The position numbers were made by a program, and so were the translations under genes. A DNA stretch of 64,000 bases from the NCBI GenBank assembly GCA_035236585.1, contig CP141139.1, forward strand, positions 34,977,217 through 35,041,216. The letters run 5' to 3'. The notes beneath the pieces were generated by a model. It was not told the DNA's origin and made no database searches. It saw only the letters and a program-made list of their open reading frames with translations. This document shows positions 50,153 through 64,000 of this stretch, piece after piece (position 1 is the first letter of the stretch; the number at the start of each line of letters is the position of its first letter). The stretch comes from Warburgia ugandensis (Eukaryota > Streptophyta > Magnoliopsida > Canellales > Canellaceae).

Positions 50153-50337
50153 GGGGAGCCTTGGCACTATGGTTAAGTTGTTGCTGAGTGACCTAGAGGT
50201 TACTAGTTTGAGAGGTGTAAACAGCCTCTTGCAAAAATGCAAGGTAAGTCTATGTACTATAAGCCCTTTATTTGGTCCGCACATTCCCCAAAGCCTACAT
50301 ACGAGGGAACTTTGAGCGTTAGGATGCCTTTTTTTAT
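50153..50337 (+). mobile_element. Diverged Au-type SINE
   Basis: On the plus strand it reads GGGGAGCCTTGGCACTATGG, then GTGACCTAGAGGTTACTAG in the box B region. AACAGCCTCTTGCAAAAATG, CAAGGTAAGTCTATGTACTA and TTCCCCAAAGCC follow, and it ends TTAGGATGCCTTTTTTT. Length and order match the Au SINE, with many substitutions compared with the copy at 43274-43454. No clear target duplication remains, so it is older. Confidence 0.85.
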
Positions 50338-50423
50338 TTATTTTATTTTCTGAGTGCTTGGAAGCTCGTGTTCTCGAATTCTTGCCATTATTTAATAATA
50401 AAAGACTGCTATTTAATCTGCAT

Positions 50424-50715
50424 TGTGGACCTATATTTGAGTAAAAAAATAAGTAGACCCTCTTGATAATGGATGTTTAACTGCATCTAATAGGCTCATC
50501 CATATACATGCATATGGCCCCATATTTTGAGAAAGAAATAACTAGGCCCTATTGATAATGGATGTTTAAATCATGTCTAATGAACCCACCTATATATATA
50601 TATATAAATGTAGGTGGTTATGGGCCCACATTTGAGCTAAAGAAATAAGTAGGGCCTGCTAATAAAGGATATTTAACTAGTCTAATGGTCCGACCTATAT
50701 ACATGCATGAGGCAC
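50424..50715 (+). repeat. Three tandem copies of a ~90-100-bp unit
   Basis: Copies start near 50424, 50513 and 50619. Each runs TGG(A/C/G)CC, ATTTGAG, AAATAA(G/C)TAG, ATAATGGATGTTTAA or a variant, a TCTAAT word and CCTATATA or CCATATA. The last copy is about 100 bases before the Ty3 LTR at 50818. Confidence 0.75.
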
Positions 50716-53700
50716 CACCTATATAAATGCATGTGCATCAAATATACATGTGCACCCTATAAAAATTTTTTGGGCATGTGGAACCACTTAACTTATTAAG
50801 TGTATTGGGTTACTATATGTAACACCCCTAATAATTGATAAAAATTAAATAAATATTAAAATTAAGAATTTCAATAAAAATCAGGCTGGAATATTAGGGT
50901 TATGCAATATGCACTTCTCATAGAATTGAAATCAAGGTATAAGACCTGTATAATTGAAAACATATGCGACGAATGCTTCAAAATGATTATAAGCACGACA
51001 ATTTCTGAATACGGATGAAAAATCTGTATTTTTCTTCATTTTAATGAATGAAAGGGAAAAATGGGAAATTCACAAATAACCAAGACCTGAGACATCCAAA
51101 TCTGGAATGTACTCGAAAATACGAATCCAATGCCACTAAGTACGCTCAATTCTGAGCTCGGGAGAATAAAATGTATTTTTCTCCATAAAAGGGCAATTTG
51201 GTCTTTTCACACTCATGTGGGGCCCACAAGGGACCCACAAAGGGATCCAACGACTGGAAAACATGCAATCATTATTCAAACCACTACCACCTGCTAGTGG
51301 AGAAGGAGGTGGTAGTGGGAATCTAATATACATTAAATAATAAAAAGGAGAAAACATAATTATTGCATGTTATTATGAAAACCACTCAAAACACCTATAA
51401 ATAGACCTCAGAAAAATTCTCAAAAATGTTCCAAAAATCATTCACGAGGTCCCCTGTTATGTTACAAAAATTCATCTCCAGAAACCTTCCCAAACTCCCC
51501 CAATTTCTTCTTCTTCTTCACTAGTTTTTTTTTTCACTCAAGGAGCATCCACAGACACACCCGTCTCTCCAGACTCAGTGGAGAAGTCGGGCGCGTCCCG
51601 GGACACATCGTCCCCGATGGAATTGGGTTTCCACCTGGAAACCCTATTTCAATTAGCCATCACTTTGTTGCCGTTGAAACCAAATCTTCACCATTGGATC
51701 TGTTCGGACACGGGCTATGTACAAAAGACCTTTGAGTTGAAGATGATCCAACTCCTGGATCTCCAGAAAACTCATAACGAAATTTTACCCAGTAAGGGTT
51801 ACCGTAGCCGGCATGTTCTTCATGATATTCCGGCCAATCCGACCGTTCAATGGTAATCTGGAACTGTTGGTCATCTCCAGAATGGGGTGATCTATAAAAC
51901 CCTTATGTTTTTCCACCTTCTCCAGTAACGGCAACGGATAATTTTCAGTCTGTATATTTTTCTGGAGGCTAGGGTTTTCTCTACGTTTCTCTGGCTGGTT
52001 TTCTGGTCTCCGGTGATATTTCTCCCCCAGACCAGCTCAGGTAGACAACTCTCACTCCCCTCTTTTATTTCCGACAGGTAGTTTGGGTTTTCCGACCAAG
52101 ATGGGAGCTCCCCAGCCGTTGATTCGTCGGAGACAATGGATCTGGCATTAAGGGTTGAGATATCATCCATCAACAGCTCAGATATAACTTTTGAGCCGTT
52201 GGATGACTTTCTGGGGTCCCAAAACCCCAGGAGATGAAATCTGGGCTTTAGATGTTAACAAACAGAGGAGATCCATCCACAGGAGATCTGACGGTCCGGA
52301 TCGGACAGTCTCGCCTGTAGCCAGTGACCTCTGCCCAGCTACCTGGGATAGGCTGTAACAGGCGCGGGACGGTGATCGTTCCATACCTGTAACCCAGATC
52401 TGATCTGGGCCATCCATTCAATTAACTGAAACATTTATTTCTTCAATTCAGAGCTCTATAGAGCTTTGATTTTAAATAAGAAAGTTTCTACAGATTCCTT
52501 GTCTCTTGATCTAGATATTGAATATATTATATCCATGTTTCAAGTTGTGATTATATATGTTATTTGTGAAAATCAGTATCCATGATCATAGATCATGGAC
52601 CAGATGACTTTAAAAGACAAATCGGAATCGATGGATGTCTTCAGAGACACTCTAATACCTTAGTATCATGTTCACAGTCAGATTTATGTTCTTATATATG
52701 AATGAATTGATCAAAAACAGTAAAGATGGAATTCAGCCCTTAAAACAGGTTGAAATCTTAAAATCTTAAATTGGATGGTAATTGACCTTTAAATTTAGAT
52801 CTGAAACTTTCCTTAGATTCATATTGATGTTAAAAATACATTGGACATTTTAGATCATGTTTTTAATTAGTATATACATGATCTATTTAATCAAATATGG
52901 ATCATGGCCCATATGACCCCAAACATAAAATCAGAACCGTTGGATGTGTTTATAAGGTTCCAAAACCTTAGAAACCATGTTAACAGTAGAATTGTTATGT
53001 CTCTATATCAGTCCAATGAACCCAAAACAGTAAGGTGAAATTCAGCCCTTAAAAAGGGCTAAAATCTTAAAATTTCAATTCTGATCTCAATTGAGATAAA
53101 AAAGTTGGGATGGATTCCTTGTGATAATCCAAATGGACTGAACTTATAAAATTTTAATTATAATTAATTAAAATTTCTATAATTAAGTGGATAAGTAACT
53201 AACATCCTTGATATATATGATCTAGGATGATCAGGCCACTAATACCTTTTTGGATGATGATGTTATAACATAATCAATAATATTAGTGGATTAAATGGTA
53301 TTGATTAGGCAGATCTTAAGAGATCTAGCCTTAAGAGTTACTAAAATCCCTAAAAATGAATAGTATCTTCTAGATCAAGATGATCCAGGATGATTGGACA
53401 GCATTGATGTATTTTGATGATGATCTTGAGATAAGATCATAGGGATTTAATCAATGGATGATGTGAATTTGGGCTAGATCAAGATCGATGCCCTTAAATG
53501 GTACAAAGTAACTTAAGATCTCCTTGATCAGGTAGATCAAGGAATATCAAATCAATGGATGAGATAAATCCATTATTTAATAATTAAATTATATCAATAT
53601 AAAATGTTGGATCTAAAATAAAATGAAGGATCAATATCTAAACCTTAAAGAAATGAAAAATGACTATGGATCAATTAAGACCCTTGGATCATGATAACAT

Positions 53701-54807
53701 GTTAGATTTCTATTTCAATTATTGAACATTATGATAATTGTATTTCAATTCTTAGTTAATTCTAGAATTTCTTATTTAATTGTTCATTTAAGTGTTTAGT
53801 TACTTGTTATTTATGCTTTAAGCTTATGCTTCAATGCTTAAGTAATTGTAATTTCATTGAAATGGAAATTAAATGAAATTAGAAGGAAGGGGCATTTACA
53901 TGGAATGTATGACATGAACTTAATAATAGTAAGGACCATAATTAGTAGGATAATATAAGGAATATAAATTCCTTGGTCCAAATTAGGAGAATAATAAATC
54001 TCCATGAATGACATTTTAATTCATGGATTTAATTAAAAACAATTAGAAAGAATACTTAGGATTAAATGCTCATAGAAACCTTATGAAAGGTTGAGTTAGG
54101 GTCAAGCTAGTGAATGATGGACATAGTGGTTAAGGGGGTTATCTAATAGAGCCACGCTCTCCCCCCACCTTCCGTTGATGTTTGTGAGGTTTAAACGCCT
54201 CCTTACATGAGGATTGAAGTAGCCACTTTGTGTTCAACAATTTAACTAGTAAGCCTTAGCCAATTTGACATAAGAGGAGCAATCTAGACTTAGAATGAAA
54301 TAAGCTACCCTCAACCAATAAAACATTAATTGGTTGAGTAATAATAATAAGAGCATAAAATGTAGTAAATCATCTAATCTTGATAAAAATTGGAAATCAA
54401 GATAAGGATGATCAAACAAGATCCATAGGATCTTGGATGATCCAAAACAAATACTAATGTAGTATTGTATAGTATGTATGCGTATGTAGAAGAACATAGA
54501 TAGAGAATCCCAAACCCTTGATCAAATTTGATTCAAGGAAAATTAGGGTATCATCTATAAGAATACATATTTGAATAGGGAAATAACCTTATACATATGG
54601 TTTGATAGATGGATGAATCCAGACCATGATAGACATTATGGAAGAATACACTAGAGATGTATGAATCAAGATACTACTTTGAGGTAGGTGGATATACAAT
54701 GATATATTAGAGATTCATGTGTAGATATACATGATTATTTGTCTAAAAATATAGACCTTCATTATATCAGTATGCTTAGTACCTTAGCATAGTCATGATC
54801 CAAACAA

Positions 54808-55150
54808 GTGATCCAAAACTTATGATCCAAAATAGATGATCCAACTAAGTGATCCAAAATACATGATCCAACTAAGTGATCCAAAAACATATGATCAAAC
54901 TAAGGCATCCAAAAAATATAAATCAATTTAGAGATCCAAAACATATGATCCAATGAAGGGATCCAAAACATATGATCCAATTAAGGGGTCCAAAACATAT
55001 GAACCAATTGAGGGATCCAAAACATATGATCCAATTAAGTGATCCAAAACATATGATCCAATCAAGTGATCCAAAACATGTGATCTAACCAAATGATCAA
55101 ACAAAGTGATCCAAAACATGGGACCTAACCAAATGATCAAACAAAGAGAT
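54808..55150 (+). repeat. 27-bp minisatellite in the LTR
   Basis: About a dozen copies of a 27-base unit made of two similar halves, GATCCAAAACATAT and GATCCAATTAAGT. Copies around 54930-55080 are nearly identical and outer ones drift. The antisense frame reads a 9-residue GSYVLDxxI repeat only because 27 is a multiple of 3. Confidence 0.9.
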
Positions 55151-55653
55151 CTAACCTCACAATCTAATCCTCTTGATCTAATTTAATGATCAAGTATAAT
55201 GAGGTGAAAGTACTAAGATATGAAGACTAAGTAAACCCTAAGAATAGGGTATGTACAATATTCCAGCCTTAGTTAAACAGACAAACCGTCTGATATGTAC
55301 AATATATTTTCCATACAAGTATGGAGACTTGTGGATTTTGATTTACACAGAGATAAAGACTGGGAATGCTATGCTAGGGAAGTTATGAGGGTTTGGCCAC
55401 CCACTTCCTGAAATTTATATGATGGATACCATGCCCAAAAAGAGGCTAAATGTTGGGTGGGGCAATAATGGGAAGGCCCCACTGTAACAGCCATGGTCCA
55501 CCCCATGAGGACATGGATTGATTATTCCACAGTTGGTGTCAGTAGAGGATTATACAGTTATTCGGGAGCGCTGTACGAATTAAGGCTGTAAGCATAGTAG
55601 TCCTAATGATATTTGCATTATGATGCACATATGACAGGCATAGTATGATGTCA

Positions 55654-55931
55654 TGGCATGATGATATGCTATTACATGAGTTCCTAGAATGAACACCCCA
55701 TATGATAATTGGCTAGGTATTGCTCTCCTAAGTGGGAGTATAGCTAGGGGAAAGAACAAGTATGGCATGATGACATGCTATTACATGAGTTCCTAGAATG
55801 AAAACCCCGTATGAGGATTGGCTAGGTATTGCTCTCCTAAGTGGGAGTATAGCTAGGGAAAGGAATAAGTGTCGAGTAATCTTTAGCTAGGTATTGCTCT
55901 CCTAAGTGGAAGCATAGCCAAGGGAAGTAAC
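55654..55931 (+). repeat. 109-bp tandem duplication plus partial third copy
   Basis: Copies begin at 55654 and 55763 (TGGCATGATGA/ACATGCTATTACATGAG). A third, partial copy at about 55885-55931 keeps only GCTAGGTATTGCTCTCCTAA and a following TAGC word. All three conserve the latter segment. Confidence 0.88.
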
Positions 55932-56499
55932 AAGCTTTGAGCAATCTTCACTATATTAACTAATTTCTCATGTACTACATAAATAATGTATATACTCTAT
56001 GTGGAGAGTACTCAGGAATGGATGACTATGATGAAATAAGGATTGAGGTATGTATTCTTATATTGATGAAGTAGTATGTTTTTGCATTCCCCTACCAAGC
56101 ATAGCTTGCTGAGGTATTGTATAAATCAAGATACATCCTCTTAAAGACATGTATTTTATTTGAGGGAATTGTACTGTATTGAGAGTTTTAATGTATGTTG
56201 AGGTTTGTATATTTTGGATTATGTAATTTGGACAGGTATTGTACTGATATCGTGTTGTACTGTGAACCACTGGATGGATCCTGAAAGTTTAATAAAATCA
56301 TATTCCTTCAATGGAATTTTATTTTGTACATAAATTGTACTTATGTTAAGTATGAAGTGGTGACTTGGGTTTTCTAAACAAGTTTAAAAAGAAAAGAATT
56401 TCTGCTACTTTGTTTTGCGAAATTTTTTTACTGAGGGGATGCCCTTGCCTTTGAAAAATATATTATAAAACGTGTTTCAAAAACCTAGGTCATCACATT

Positions 56500-56510
56500 T
56501 GGTATCAGAG
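56500..56510 (+). other. Primer-binding site, tRNA-iMet type
   Basis: TGGTATCAGAG directly after the LTR is complementary to the 3' end of plant initiator methionine tRNA, the usual primer for these elements. Confidence 0.9.
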
Positions 56511-56859
56511 TTATTCATCCAGTCACAGTACAGTACCATCATGTCCAATATGAAGATGAATATCCAATTCAAGGATGAGAATTATTGAGTGAATAAGAGA
56601 TAAGTTATTATTTGATGAGAATGAGTTATGGAATAAACTCATTAGCTAAGAGAGAAGTATAGAAGGAGTTGACTCATTAGTGAAGGATAAGTCTTGAAAG
56701 AGTTGACTCATTTGTGAAGAAAGAGTTAACTCATTAGTGAAGGATGAGTATAGATTCAAATGTTAAGTAGTTGTTAAGATATATTGAGCATAAATCACCG
56801 AAAATGTAAACTAATGGAATATAGAGATTCATGGATGATTAAAATGAGTGAATGACTTT

Positions 56860-57500
56860 ACTTAATATTAGTAAGGGCTATAGTTAGTAGAACAATATAA
56901 GGATTATCAAATCATTAGCCAAAACTAGGAGAACAATAAATCCCATGAATGACATTTTAAATGTTCATGGATTTAATGAAAATCAATTAGAAAGAGTACT
57001 TAGGGTTAAAATGCTTATAGAACCTTATAAAAAGTTGAGCTAAGGTCACTTTAGTGAATGCTGAACATGGTAGTTAAGGGGCTTCTCTAATAGAGCCTCA
57101 TTCTTTCCCTACTTTCCGTTGACATTTGTGAGGTCTAAACACCTCCTTTCATAAGGATTGAAGTAACCACTTTGTGTTCAACCATTCAACTAGTAAGCCT
57201 TAGCCAATTGAAAATAAGAGGAGTAGTTTAGACTTAGAATGAAATAAGTTATCTTCAACTAGTAAAACATTCACTGGTTGAATAATAATAATGAGAGCAT
57301 AAAAGGTTAGTAAATTATTTAACCCTAATAAAAATTGTAAGTAAGATAAGGATGATTAAACAAGATCCATGGGATCTTGAATGATCAAGAACAATAAAAA
57401 GAAATAAATACTTCTTGATGATATATATATTGCTTGTAATCTAGAAGATCTTAGATCAAATAGAATAGAAGATCTGAACCCTTGATCAAATATGATTCAA
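56860..57500 (+). repeat. Second copy of an LTR segment in the leader
   Basis: This stretch matches 53910-54540 inside the LTR of the same element. Shared words in order are AACAATATAAGGA or variant, CATGAATGACATTTTAA, TTCATGGATTTAAT, CTAATAGAGCC, CTTTCCGTTGA or a variant, CACTTTGTGTTCAAC, CTAGTAAGCCTTAGCCAATT, TAGACTTAGAATGAAATAAG and AACAAGATCCAT. Identity is perhaps 80-85 percent by eye over 600 bases. The leader therefore carries an LTR-derived duplication between primer site and gag. Confidence 0.85.
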
Positions 57501-57999
57501 TGAAGAGAACCAAGATCCTCTTTCTTAGGGATGATAAACAACTGAACTTAGATTAAAAAAGAACTAGATGATAGAAGATTTAAGACCTTGATCTTTATCA
57601 ACAAGTATAAATTGTTGATCAAAGAATCTATGAAAGATCAAGATCAAAGAAAGGAACACACAAAAACTTAGAGTAGAAAATACTTAGATCTGAATGATTA
57701 GAAGATCATTCTAATCATCAAATCTATTGATCAATACTATCCGAGGGAGATAGATCATGATGGGACACAAGATCTGGATCCTTTATATCAAAGGACAAGA
57801 TTAGACAAAGAATGTAGATAGGATAAAAAATATATAGGATTATTCACATTGTATAAATATTGACAGTATGTATGGAATTACATATTTCATACGTCAATCA
57901 GGATCATGAAAGATTTGAAGAGATGAATCCCTACTTGAAGGTAGACAACTCAAAATACTCTAAAAGACAATACAAAGAGATTAACCATGAATAATGTGG

Positions 58000-60880
58000 A
58001 AGAGATGGTAACATGGGTATTAAGGAACCTTCTTCCTCACATTCAATAACCCCAAAGTTCATCACCTCTTGTAGAGATACCAAGTGCTCAGGCTCGAGCT
58101 CGGGCTCAGCTTGAAGTAAGAGACAATACACCAACACCAACACCAACACTGGATACTCCCACACTAGTACAGGGTCAATCTTCCCTTGTACCGAGTGAAG
58201 AAGTTAGAAAGTCTCCATTAACACCAGAAAAAGTTGACAAAATGATGGAGAGATTTCAAAAGATGGCTATGGGGTACAATGGCAAGGGCGAAGCTGAGAA
58301 GGCTAAAGAATGTATATATGAATAAGAAAAAAATTTAGTGCACTACATACTTCTCTAGAGTTGAAGGTTAAATTTGGCACCTATCTATTAAAACAAGAAT
58401 CTGCATTTTGGTGGAGATCAGCTAACAATACCTTCTTCTCAAATTCTGAAGATACTACATGGGAGGAATTTAAGAAGTCTTCAATAAAAAATATCTCCCT
58501 TCTCATGTACAAGCAAGAAAGCTAATAGAGTTTTTAGAACTTAGACAAGGAAACATGTCAGTGGTAGAGTACGCCAATAAATTCACTCAGTTAAGGAGAT
58601 TTGCAATTCATGTGTGTAACATTGAAACACACATAGTGAATCGATTCATAAAAGGGCTATACCCAAGGCTGAAAGTAAAGGTACTTTGTACTAAACCCAC
58701 GACCTTGGCGGAATGTGTGAAAATGGCTTCTAGGTTTGAAGAAGAATACAAGAAGGGGTCAAACCAACACGTTTGGTGGAAGAGGAAACTATAATTCAAA
58801 GCCCTTCCATAAGAATAAAAGACCTTGGAACAATTTTAAGCCCCAAAGAAATCAAAGGAATAATGCACAAGGGAAAAATAAACGACTATGTCCAAGATGC
58901 AGAAAATTCCACCAAGGCAATATATGCCTTAGACCTAGACAACAACAACCACAATGGTTTTTGATCAAGGGCAATAATTGTGGGGAGTATGGACACATCG
59001 TCACCTACTGTACCAAATCACTAGCGATTAAGGAGGCAAAATAAGAAATTACCCCTTGACACCAAGGAAGGGTATTCGCCATCACAGACTGCCAGGCTGA
59101 ATCATCTAATGTGGTGATTGAAGGTACATTACTTGTAGCTGACAACTATGTCAAAATACTGTTTGATTCTAGATCTACGCATTCCTTTATATCTTGCATA
59201 TTTGCATATAGCATACAAATGTCAGTGAAAAACTTGGGATTTAATCTAGGTGTAACAACTCCAGTTGGAAAAACAATTAAATTACAAGAATACTTGCATA
59301 ATGTACATGTAGAAGTATTGGGCAAAAGAATGGACATAGACCTCATTTTACGGAACATGGTAGACTTTGACATCATACTCGGTATGGACTGGTTAGTAAA
59401 ATACTGCGTAGTTATGGACTGTCACAAGAAGAAAATCACATTTAGCATACCGAGTGAGGAAGTATTAGTACTATACAGGAAACACAAGGAGTTAGACAAA
59501 TCCATTATCTCAACTATGAAAGCTATCAAAGATATGTCCAAGGGGTGTCAGGCATTTCTAGCAACAATAGTTTCTTTAGATGTTGAATAGCCCAGGATAA
59601 CATAAATTGAAGTAGTCAGGGAATTCCAAGATGTTTTTCCAAAAGAACTGTCAGGATTACCCCCACGTAGAGAAATTGAGTTTACCATTGAAGTAATTCC
59701 TTGTACAACTTCAATTTCTAAGGCACCTTATAAGATGGCCCCAACAGAGTTGAAAGATTTGAAAGGTCAGTTACAGAAATTGTTAGACAAAGGGTTTGTT
59801 AGATCAAGTAGTTCACCATGGGGAGCACCAGTAATATTTGTGAAGAAGAAGGATGGGTCTAGGAGATTGTGCATTGATTATAGAATGTTAAATAGTGTCA
59901 TAATGAAAAATAGGTATCCCTTACCTCGCATTGATGATCTCTTTGATTAACTCCAATCTACTAAGGTCTTTTCCAAAATCAACCTTAGATCAAGATATCA
60001 TCAATTGTGTACTAAGGATGAAGACATGCCCAAGTTAGCATTCAGAACTCGGTATGGGCATTATGAGTTTCTAGTCATGTCTTTTGGGCTGACCAATGCA
60101 CCAGCAGTGTTTATGGATCTTATGAATAGAATCTTTAAGGAATTTTTAGATAAATTTGTGATTGTATTTATTGATGATATACTTATTTACTCTACCACTA
60201 TCAAGGAACATCAAGAATACTTACTAACTGTACTAGATACCCTCAGAACACATAGACTATTTGGTAAATTTAGTAAGTACGAATTCTGATTAGAGAAGGT
60301 CAATTTCTTAGGTCATGTAATTTCCAAGAATGGAGTAGAAGTGGACCCCACCAAGGTTAAAGCAATAATGAATTGGGAGAAACCTAAGACAGTAACAAAA
60401 ATACGTAGTTTTCTTGGACTGGCAAGATACTACTGTAGATTCATTCAAGAATTTTCTCGTATAGCCCTTCCTTGGACTACATTGACTAGAAAAGGAGTAC
60501 AATTCACTTGGACAGAAGAATGCAAAAATAGTTTTCAAGAGCTAAAGAAGAGGTTAACTACAGCTCCAGTATTAACTTCGTCATCAAGAAGTGGGGGATA
60601 TGAGATATACTATGATGCTTGGCAAAGGGTTAGGAGGTGTGCTGATGCAAAATGGGAAGGACATTGCTTATGCATCTAGACAATTGAAGAAACGTGAAAT
60701 AAATTACCTAGTACATGACTTAGAATTGGCAGTTATAGTTTTTGCATTGAAAATTTGGAGACACTATTTGTATGGAGAAAAGTTCAGTGTATTTACAGAT
60801 CATAAAAGTCTCAAATACATCTTCACTTAGGCTGATTTGAACATAAGACAAAGAAGATGGATAGAATATATCAATGATTA
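58000..60880 (+). pseudogene. Chromovirus gag-pol fossil (Tekay/Del-like)
   Basis: Parts in order are as follows. Gag (about 58000-59040) includes MSVVEYANKFTQLRRFA (58555) and a zinc-knuckle-like CGEYGHIVTYC (58978). The aspartic protease block (59110-59590) has the active-site-type LFDSRSTHSFIS (59160) and IDLILRNMVDFDIILGMDWL. The reverse transcriptase (59720-60290) has [54 protein letters not shown] and the catalytic FIDDILIYS (60165-60195). The connection and RNase H part (60290-60880) has [41 protein letters not shown] and [12 protein letters not shown]. The integrase and chromodomain are outside what can be seen. This is a broken fossil. Confidence 0.9.
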
Positions 60881-61061
60881 CAGTTTGTTCAATATTAATG
60901 ACCAAATCCAGTCTCTATTATTTACAATAATAGTACGATGAAATATTAGCCTTGGGCCATCAATCTTTCATTAACTTAGCAAGACTTATTTTATTGAAAA
61001 ATCCAATTAATTGATTTTTATGAGCAACTTATATCTATATTGTTTTTATACAAATAAAAAC

Positions 61062-64000
<2,939 letters not shown>

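Larger units (their letters stand above)
50818..56497 (+). mobile_element. Very long (5.7 kb) Tekay/Del-type LTR
   Basis: The LTR starts TGTAACACCCCTAATAATTG and ends CCTAGGTCATCACA just before the primer site, which fixes its 3' border. At 5680 bases it is about twice the length of solo LTRs B and D. Some of the extra length comes from internal repeats: a 27-bp minisatellite (54808-55150) and 109-bp tandem copies (55654-55931). Near its 3' end are the double-hairpin box (56091-56140) and an AATAAA (56291-56296). The region 55370-55450 shares GGCCACCCAC and ATGCCCA with the matching zone of solo LTR B (10095-10170). Confidence 0.75.
50818..60910 (+). mobile_element. Ty3 chromovirus fragment, Tekay/Del-like
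   Basis: A 5' LTR (50818-56497) is followed 2 bases later by a tRNA-iMet primer site (56500-56510). After it come a long leader, gag, protease, reverse transcriptase and RNase H. Recognisable coding sequence stops near 60900 and no 3' LTR lies in the window, so this is a partial copy. The reverse transcriptase signatures are those of the Tekay/Del chromovirus lineage. It is broken, with at least half a dozen breaks. It provides the family identity for solo LTRs A-D. Confidence 0.88.

Noticed and set aside
54928-55140. Periodic 9-residue GSYVLD repeat protein
   Set aside because: It is the antisense reading of a 27-base minisatellite, open only because 27 is divisible by 3.
54808-55150. CRISPR-like array
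   Set aside because: The repeats are directly tandem with no unique spacers, and the setting is a plant LTR.

Overview
This is plant nuclear DNA, almost certainly from an angiosperm and probably a woody one. It is AT-rich, has no bacterial-style gene packing, and consists mostly of transposable-element fossils around one recognisable host gene. By eye, LTR-retrotransposon sequence alone covers more than half of the 64 kb. The species cannot be fixed from sequence alone.

The one host gene is an R2R3-MYB transcription factor on the minus strand (ATG at 30409, stop at 28838). Its exons are 133, 130 and 664 bases and its product is 308 residues. The N-terminus, both MYB repeats and the last residues match the MYB103 group of secondary-wall regulators. 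Intron 1 has a long CT run at each end on the gene strand, a fourth-exon-like CT run lies just past the stop, and a truncated Au SINE lies about 300 bases upstream of the ATG.

Layout: 1-2.5 kb, intergenic DNA with an inverted repeat pair and a foldback MITE. 2.6-11.3 kb, a minus-strand L1 LINE split by two solo LTRs (A 4220-7941, B 8185-11236). 12.45-22.54 kb, a decayed Ogre/Tat/Athila-type Ty3 element on the minus strand (target repeat CCTTT), whose 5' LTR holds solo LTR C (18464-21951). 23.8-25.4 kb, an L1 fragment. 27.47-27.92 kb, an RTE LINE stub with a 16-base target duplication. 28.7-30.9 kb, MYB103. 31.1-35.2 kb, a Ty1/copia element with both LTRs and a CTTCT duplication. 35.45-37.6 kb, a second, older copia fragment. 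40.56-40.94 kb, a MITE. 43.27-43.45 kb, a complete Au SINE. 43.55-47.9 kb, a CACTA end and a 200-bp tandem array split by solo LTR D (43930-46842). 48.3-50.7 kb, foldback and tandem repeats and another Au SINE. 50.8-60.9 kb, a Tekay/Del-type Ty3 chromovirus fragment with an unusually long (5.7 kb) LTR, followed by featureless DNA to 64 kb.

Solo LTRs A-D and the LTR of the 50.8 kb element share terminal signatures and, near their 3' ends, two adjacent hairpins whose stems are kept while bases change. This is the most interesting unexplained structure I found. Ten pure GA/CT runs of about 60-120 bases are scattered through the window. No operon, CRISPR array, rRNA, functional tRNA or clearly new protein system was seen.
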